Below are positions 57,046 through 64,000 of a stretch of DNA of 64,000 bases, piece after piece. Origin of the DNA: Fomes fomentarius (Eukaryota; Basidiomycota; Agaricomycetes; Polyporales; Polyporaceae); contig JABYQN010000007.1 in the NCBI GenBank assembly GCA_022606135.1, positions 1,178,001-1,242,000 on the forward strand, given 5' to 3'. Position numbers and translations under genes: made by a program. The notes under the pieces were generated by a model. That model saw only the letters and a program-made list of their open reading frames with translations, did not search any database and had not been told where the DNA came from. Numbering within the stretch: position 1 is the stretch's first letter; the number at the start of each line of letters is the position of its first letter.

Positions 57046-59564
57046 ATGTCTGACTCAGAATACGACGCGTCTGTGCTTGGAAAACGATCCAGAAATGGAG
57101 AGGACTTGATGGAGGACACAGCGGAAATTGGACGCCATGACCAGATGGAGGCGGACGACGATGACGACGACGAAGTCGGACCCATGCCTATGCCAGCGGG
57201 AGCCGAAGCGCATGTTGTGAAGAAGAAGAGAAAAGGTGTGGTGGGATGCAGTACGCTTGGTGAAGTGCTAAATGATCCGTAGTCCTCCCACATGAGAAGC
57301 TGTATCTTGAACACCTTCCAAGTGCGGACCGCTATTACAAGAGCTTCATGCATAGAGATGTGATTAACTTCAATGTCTTTACAAGGTACGCCATCAACTT
57401 CTCCCCTTTGAACTGCCTCAAACATCGTCGAACGACGCGTATCGCACCCAGGACCGAGTTCTTGCTCACGACGTCGGTAGACGGCATAGTCAAGCTCTGG
57501 AAGAAGCAAGAACAGGGAATCGAGTTCGTCAAGCTCTACCGTGCTCACCTCGCTCCAGTAGTGGCAGTATCAGCCAGTGCAGATGGCCAGCTGTTTGCAA
57601 GCGTTGCGGAGGATGGAAGTGCGAAGGTCTTCGACGTTGTCAATTTTGGTGGGTGGACCTCATGGTTCGGCAACGATACACGGGATGAACTGGTGCTTCA
57701 GACATTATCAATATGCTCAAGTTGAGCTATATTCCAAACGCGTGTTGCTGGGTACACAGACGAGGACAAGCAATGGGAGTGCTAGCCATGTACGTTCCCT
57801 GTAACCTCTGTGAGTTCGCCTTGAACAGATAGATTCACAGATCAGAGCGTGGAACGGGCACCATACGGCTATACGACGGAAGAGGGGATGGCAAACCCCT
57901 CGAGACTCTCGATAAACTCCATCGGTTTCCTGTGCACATCATGACAGTGAGTGAATTGTTCGACCCACCAGAATGAGTACTGACGATACTTGCTCCTAGT
58001 ATAGTCACAGATTTGACTGTGTCATTTCCGCGGACGAAGGTGGTTTCGTAGAATACTGGCAGCCCTCCGAACCTTTCGAGCTCCCAAAGAACGTCCCCGG
58101 AATGTGGAACTTCAAGAGCGAGACAGATCTATACGAATTTAAAAAGGTACTCATGGTTGGCATCTTCTCTCCATACATCTACGCTCATGGCCTTTATCCA
58201 TCTAGTCAAAGTCTACGCCGACATGTATCACATTGTCTCCGGATTCGTCGCATTTCGTGACGTTCTCCCTGCCGGATCGTCAGATCCGAGTATTCTCTTT
58301 GCTCTCCGGAAAGATGACACGTAGGTACGACGAGTCTCTTGCGGCAATTCAAGAGATGCAGCAGGCAGGAACAGCGGTCTATAAGGTTGACGACATGGAG
58401 TTCGGACGCCGATTGGCCGTGGAACGGGAGATAGAACTTCCGGGACCAGATGATCGAATACCAGGGATGTGGATAAATGCGATCTGGGACGAGAGTGGCT
58501 CATTCGTCATCTACCCCACGTTACTGGGTATCAAAGGTGAGCCCAGAGCGAACGCAGTCAAGTCGAGACCTCTTATTTACAGGTTGAGCAGTGGTCAACA
58601 CCGTCACGAACAGAGTGGTTCGGTTATTAGGCAAAGACGAGACTGTTCGCTTCATGCACCTGACCCTGTATCAAGGTGCTCCCGCGAAGAAGAGTCTCAC
58701 TACTGCGGTAGGTTGCTGAATGTCTATCTCGCTTTTGACCCTCTGATTTCCTTTCTTGCGCTCGTCAGGCGGCAGCCGCATCATCAAATCCTTTGTTGGC
58801 CGAGAAGGGCGTGCGCGACCCCACTATGTCCTGCACGGGCTATAAGCGACCACGCTTCTACATGTTCACTCGTTCCGAACCGGAGTAGGTTTTTCACGGC
58901 TTTCATCACCTCACTCGCATTCTAACTCCTTCCAGGGACGACAAGTCAGGGGATCGTGACATATTCAACGAGCGACCGACGCGTGAAGAGCAAACAATCG
59001 CTGCTGCCGCGCCCGCAATCAAGGGTGGCCCGTCACCGCTCGCGAATAGCGCGACGATCCATACAACGCTGGGAGACATGCATCTGCGACTCTTCCCTCA
59101 GCAGGTACCGAAAGCGGTGGAAAACTTCGTGGGCCATGCACGCAGCGGCTACTACGAAGGTGTCATCTTCCATCGTGTCATCCCCAAGTTCATGATCCAG
59201 ACGGGAGACCCGCTCGGAGACGGTACCGGCGGAACTTCCATCTGGGATCGTGAATTTGAAGACGAGTTCTCGGATGAGCTCAAGCACGACAGGTGTGTTG
59301 CTTTGCTTCCTGTGCGGTGTGTCGGTTACTGATGCAGATTTTCACAGGCCGTATACCGTCAGTATGGCTAATGCCGGCCCGAACACGAACGGCTCCCAGT
59401 TCTTCATCACGACTACGGCGACACCTTGGCTGGACAAGAAGCACACAATTTTCGGGCGTGTTTTGTCTGGCCTCGAGGTAGTGCATGCTATCGAGAACGT
59501 GAAGACCAACAAGATGGACAAGCCTTACGAGGACATCAAAATTACCAATATCGATATTGAATGA
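57046..59564 (+). CDS. PPWD1: WD40-repeat cyclophilin (PPWD1-type peptidyl-prolyl isomerase)
   Basis: Nuclear peptidyl-prolyl cis-trans isomerase with an N-terminal WD40 propeller, known as a spliceosome-associated protein. The start at 57046 has an acidic, KKKRK-containing leader. The WD repeats include [91 protein letters not shown] and [21 protein letters not shown] linker ([20 protein letters not shown]) joins to the cyclophilin domain: [40 protein letters not shown], then [20 protein letters not shown] and [20 protein letters not shown]. The active-site Arg/Phe (FHRV..F) and QFF are present. The end is TGA 59562-59564. Confidence 0.93.
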
Positions 59565-60182
59565 TGCACTGTACAGTGTATTCTGCGTTTGGGATATCAC
59601 ACGGGTTGCTATGCTCTGTTGTATACGAGATTGGGTGATGTTGTCGCTGGAATTGACCGCAATAGTAGGTCAATTATGATGTTGACGTCGACCGCCGGTG
59701 ACGTTCGGCTTACGACTCCTATGTTCAAGCAGATGCAGCGACTTCGTTTGCACCTTGAGCCGTCGTATCGCATCTCAGTATCACTGGTCATACTTCAAGC
59801 TCTTCCACTGCTGCTGAAGCTCCGGATGGCGCTTTCGACTACATTCCAGAAGAACAGTTTCGCTATCCACATACAGACGGACCGGACTGCCAGACCGTCG
59901 CATGTCTACCACTCGTCACAAGTATACTAGCTTTAGGTGCTCTCGAATTCCCACAATTACTTATCCTTTCCTGTTCATCCACCTGCCATTCCGTGAGTGG
60001 ATGGAGACATCCACCTGGTTTCCGATGAATGGACGGAGATAGGATGCCTTTGCTGACCACGGAGGACGCCTGCTTACAGAACTCTACCAGTCAATACCTT
60101 AGTCTGACTCAGCATCCCCGACCTTGTTCCTACATCTATAAGTACTCCATGACTACCCACATCTCACAGTGGCGACTCAACG
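59565..60182. other. Intergenic region
   Basis: About 620 bp with the PPWD1 3' UTR and the promoter of the ABM-domain gene; no gene recognised. Confidence 0.45.
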
Positions 60183-60988
60183 ATGCCGAGCTTACCCGTC
60201 ATCGAGATTGTATTTGCTCCCGCTTCAGACGCTCAGCGCAACAGCCCTCACGATGTGGAGATTGGGAACACTACCTTCTCTATCCTGCGCGAGCAGGAAG
60301 GTCTCGTAAAGTGCGTCGTTAATCCACCATACGCTCCGTGTGTTCCCTAACCGGACATCAACAGAATTTACCATGGCCTCCAACATGAGGACAAGCGCAC
60401 TTGCTACCATCTCATTGGTACGATCCTGTGTCATGATCCTTCATCCGCTATGCTAGCTCATCCCGATGCTTAATGCTAGCTTGGGAGTCTCTCGAACACC
60501 ACGAGCGGATGGTGTCCAACGCGGCGACGTACTCGACACTGAGAAGGTCCATCACATCGATCTTCGACACATCTGCGGGCGAACTTCAAATCTTTCATGT
60601 CAAACCGACTACCGAGCCGTACAAGGCATTTGAGGCCCCCGTCCTCGAGATCGCAACCTTCACGCTAAACGAGGGCAAGTCCAAGCCAGCGCTCGAAAGC
60701 CTTGTACAAGAATTGGCGAATGCGGTGTTGGGAGGGCTGGGGGTAGTGGACGCATCTTCGGGCGCCATCGTGGAGAAGCCGGATGCCGTGGCACTATTTA
60801 TCGGGTGGACCACTGTCGAGGTAAGGATATCTTTGCTCATCAAGGTCACTCATTCGCTCAGATTGATACGACTCGGTTAGGCACACCGGGAGTTGGTGCA
60901 AAGCGACCCCAAGTTGATAGATATCATCGGGAGGTGCAAGGCTATCTCTACGGTCGAGCTGGTGCACGTTCCGCTGGCGCCGTGTTGA
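60183..60988 (+). CDS. ABM (antibiotic biosynthesis monooxygenase-like) dimeric alpha/beta-barrel protein
   Basis: Small soluble protein of the dimeric alpha+beta barrel fold; whether it is an enzyme is unknown. From ATG 60183 (MPSLPVIEIVFAPASDAQRN) exon 1 ends REQEGLVK. After an intron come IYHGLQHEDKRTCYHLI and AWESLEHHERMVSNAATYST, which together make a first ABM-like repeat. A second one follows: PVLEIATFTLNEGKSKPALE, AVALFIGWTTVE, then after a GTAAGG intron AHRELVQSDPKLIDIIGRCK and VELVHVPLAPC, stop TGA 60986-60988. The two-barrel layout, four exons and length near 210 residues fit the common fungal type. Confidence 0.75.
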
Positions 60989-61436
60989 GGTTGTCAAAGC
61001 TCTATCATCAACAGCATCGGAAAGTAAGACATACTTGCGGTGTACTAGTATAACTTCCTGGTCGTGCGACGGCACTGTGGAGCCACAGGCCCACAGCAGG
61101 GTCGGAACTTGTTCACCTTATCATGACGACATTGGATGTGGGGGTTGTTTGACGAAGTCTATTCCGCGTCCATCGTCGTGCGGTAGGTTTGTAGATTGCC
61201 AAATTGTTGTGAGGATAAGATAGCATGCTTGCCTCCTTCTATGTACTTAAAGTTGAAAGCTTCACGTTGAGACAGTGATAGAAGAGCCTGTCACACGCGT
61301 CTAAGTTCAATTCCGGTCGTGAGCGCCCGCCATCATTGTAACGAGCTCGTTGGCAACAACGGGTCCACGACCTGAAGTTGAATACACCTGCGCTTCTCAG
61401 GCTTACCACACTCTCCTCATTTGATAAGGAAGCTAC
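60989..61436. other. Intergenic region
   Basis: About 450 bp between genes in the same direction; no gene recognised. Confidence 0.45.
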
Positions 61437-62998
61437 ATGATACACTCGCAAGCCCCAGGCATCCGGTTGGTATCCCACCCCATCGCCCGGAATGCAGCTG
61501 TCGCTCGGTCGCTTCTGCGATCCGGCACAACCATTGCCTGTACTCCCCCACTCGCAACTTCCCTTCTTCCCAGTGAGAAAAGCAAGCGTTGTGATAGTTG
61601 TCACTGTCTCCAGTCGGAGGCTGTGAGCCTGAAGAGGTGTTCCGGGTGCGCTTCATTCTGGTACTGCGGAACGACATGTGCGAAGATATCTCACCTGACT
61701 CCTTTCGCTCGCTCACCTGGCGTGGAAGTCAGGTCAGAATCGGAAGTGGAAGTCCCATCACAAGAAGATATGCAAGTACTACAACGGCTTCGCCGTCTCA
61801 AGTCAGTACCAAGCCCTGACCCCCCACGACCAAGTCGATGCGCTCCTCCTTTCCCAACTCCTCGCCGACCCAGACGTATGGAACGTCGATGCTCATCCTG
61901 ATACCCTTCGGGACCCGACAGCAACTTTTTTGGACCTCCTCAAGCTTCCGAGGTCAGATGGATTTGTTCCCCCCTTGTGTCTTTCCAAATCTGCACAGAC
62001 TCCGGAGGTCTCGAAACTGGCTGAAGAGCTCTATGCGCGGTTCGGGAACAACAACTTTGTCCTTCACTCTCACCTGAATTCGTACGCGCATGGTGTCTAT
62101 CCTCTCGCGAGTCGTGTCTTCAATCATTCATGCGTTCCCAATGCCGCATGCAAGTACGTCATCACCCCCAACGAGCCGGTAAGAATGGAAGTGGTAGCCT
62201 TACACGATATTCAGGAAGGAGAAGAGGTAAGTCCGTTGTGGAGGAGTTCAGTGCTCTCCACCAAATGGACTCATCACGTTCACAGGTTACTATTCCATAC
62301 CTCGATCCCGCGCTCCCGTACCAAACCCGCCAGGACGCGCTTCGTGCAAACTACGGCTTTCAGTGTACCTGCCGGCTCTGCTCCTTCCAAGGCAACATCG
62401 AGCCTGTTCCCGCGCTGCCCTCGCGTGGCACCGCAGACTTAGGGGAATTGGAAGCCGCCTTACGCACTTTCTCCCTGGGCAACATCAGTCGAGAAGTACG
62501 CGTCCCGACTGCTCCTGGGCTGTTCGAGACACTGCCCGGAGAATTACACGCCATCTTCCAGGAAACATATCTCCCGTCTCTCTCCGAACAATTCAGCAAA
62601 ACATCACACGATGGTCCGTACGGTGATGCCGTAGACTCCGGCCTCACACTCCTGGCGCTCTATATCGCGGTATATCCGCCGAATTATCCCCAGATCGGTG
62701 CGTATCGGCAGATTCAGCACGCCGGTCCCTGTGCATGCACCACACGTTCAATTCCAGCTGACGTGGCGTTGACATTGCTATAGGCATGCATGCTCTCGAG
62801 TTGGCGAAGACGCTCTGGAACCTTATTTGCACGGAGCCAGATGCGCTGGCGGGAGCAACTGAGCAACAGCTGCAAGCTCATGCCAAATCTGCGGTTGACT
62901 TCGCTGTGTCGGTACTACGCAACTTTGGGCCGGAAGGTGATGAGGGTGGGCCGTTGGAAGAGATCCGGGTGCTGACGGAATTGCTTCATAGTCAGTGA
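61437..62998 (+). CDS. SET and MYND domain protein (SMYD-like lysine methyltransferase)
   Basis: Probable protein lysine methyltransferase; the target is unknown. The start at 61437 gives the N-terminal SET part GIRLVSHPIARNAAVARSLL, followed by the MYND finger KRCDSCHCLQSEAVSLKRCS, GCASFWYCGTTC and, across an intron (61678-61732), QNRKWKSHHKKICKYY. The core SET domain has NNFVLHSHLNSYAHGVYPLA, the catalytic/cofactor motif SRVFNHSCVPNAACKYV and VVALHDIQEGEE-VTIPYLD, with an intron inside EEV. The post-SET Cys cluster is YGFQCTCRLCSF. The last exon, after DUF-like helices, reads MHALELAKTLWNLI to ELLHSQ and ends at TGA 62996-62998. All exon phases fit; the gene looks intact. Confidence 0.9.
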
Positions 62999-63470
62999 GA
63001 ATTATGTGCTACACTCGTATCATTTTCCGCCTGCATTTATCTTATTCTTGACAATCGCATGCAGAACTTCAGCTGGTCATCGAGCGATGGTAGACTAGTC
63101 GGAAATATGTTATGCCCCAGGCCCGACGCATCAGTCAGGACCTACATAATAGCATTGATATATTCGGGTGCAGCCATCACAACAGAATCACGCAGTGAAA
63201 AAACAGGTAAATTTTCAATGTACGTGCTTCTGTCTACTGTAGCTGTAGCTCTCCTGCGGGCAGGGTGCTACTGATAGATCGTTATCACTGCGCAGAGTGG
63301 GTTCACTGATTCCCCGACATAGCCTGCTAACAGTGCTCATCGAATTCATCTCGTTGAGCTGTACGGACGTCGCGGTCAGAACACGGCGTAGGGACTCCTA
63401 CATGGCGCATGCAACCATCTCATGGACGCTGGTGTCTGAGAGGGGTAAGACTGCGATAGTATGAAGCGCG
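62999..63470. other. Intergenic region
   Basis: About 470 bp downstream of the SMYD-like gene; short frames only, nothing recognised. Confidence 0.4.
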
Positions 63471-64000
63471 ACGAGCAGCTCCAGCTGCATTTCATCCATT
63501 TTTCTCGAACCCAGATACGAAGCATACTCCCCTCTCGATTACGGTCTCATGAAATCCTACAGTCAGGTGCTTCCACAGACTTCGGTGCATCACTGCCCAA
63601 ATTGCACTCGAGAACTGCAATATCGGCAACTTCTACCAGCCCGCCGTGACCTCACTTTCAAGTACCCTCCATTACTGAGGCTCCTTGCTTCTCAAGCTGA
63701 ACGTGAGTGTTCCTAAAGTCATTCTTCGTCCCGGGTAACAGAGAAGGATGTCGTGAACGTCGTATTGGGGAGATTGTGGCAGTTGGCGCCGAGCGCGCGA
63801 TGTTCAAGACCAACTTTCGAGGGCCTGTTCATGTGAGTCGAGAGGCGATCAAGTTCTGCATGGAAGTAGAAGTACTAAGATTTACGTGGTCCAGGGGGCC
63901 CATGTGCCAAACGTCGGTCATCGCGAACGGGCACTAGGTCATCCCCGGGCTCGTGTGCCCTTCTGCCGCTCCCATCACGCGGCGGAGGCGGACGAGTATG
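63471..64000 (+). other. Possible exons of an unrecognised gene at the right edge
   Basis: Two segments look coding on the + strand but I do not recognise the family. One reads VLPQTSVHHCPNCTRELQYR then QLLPARRDLTFKYPPLLRLL (about 63570-63700), ending at a GTGAGT donor near 63702. The next starts after a CAG near 63740 and in one frame reads IGEIVAVGAERAMFKTNFRG then AIKFCMEVEVLRFTW. A CPNC pair hints at a zinc site. The exon frames and the gene limits are uncertain, and the gene may continue beyond the window. Confidence 0.3.

Overview
The window looks like nuclear DNA of a basidiomycete fungus, most likely an agaricomycete. Nearly every gene is split by many introns of about 45-65 nt with GT-AG ends. 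The gene families include several typical of these fungi: DUF6535, DUF6534, FunK1-type kinases, DUF2235 and arrestin-like proteins. The only RNA gene I can support is one tRNA-Thr. I saw no prokaryotic-style operon, CRISPR array or viral gene. Gene models below were built by hand from reading frames, splice sites and remembered family motifs; no database search was run.

Layout. 1-6 kb: 5' end of a secreted GH30 glucanase leaving the window on the left, then two arrestin-like genes, all on the minus strand. 6.5-13.4 kb: a mitochondrial class III CoA-transferase (SUGCT type), divergent from a site-2 protease, and a DUF2235 protein. 14-19 kb: tRNA-Thr(CGT), APC2, and an alpha/beta hydrolase carrying an apparent frameshift. 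19.7-26.4 kb: two tandem HST2-type sirtuins and an S28 serine peptidase. 26.9-33.2 kb: a MYND-finger protein, a gene-poor stretch, NAD(P)HX epimerase and ORC6. 33.5-41.6 kb: a broken FunK1 kinase, an EBP-type sterol isomerase, guanine deaminase, a BTB protein and MON1. 41.9-44.7 kb: a DUF6535 membrane gene cut by a 523-bp non-autonomous transposon. 45-51.3 kb: UFD2, mitochondrial ribosomal protein bL35 and a histidine-phosphatase protein with an unusual C-terminus. 51.7-63 kb: a ZFAND2-like AN1 finger protein, a DUF6534 membrane protein, the spliceosomal cyclophilin PPWD1, an ABM-domain protein and a SET/MYND protein.

Most genes are conserved housekeeping genes of unrelated pathways: protein turnover (APC2, UFD2, AN1, S2P), chromatin and replication (sirtuins, ORC6, SET/MYND), trafficking (MON1, arrestins) and metabolite repair or salvage (NAXE, guanine deaminase). 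Five divergent gene pairs are separated by only 173-194 bp between start codons. The clearest unusual points are a CACTA-like insertion whose removal restores a DUF6535 reading frame, a PIP-box-like motif plus an 8-nt micro-exon in the histidine-phosphatase gene, the tandem sirtuins, and a decayed FunK1 kinase.
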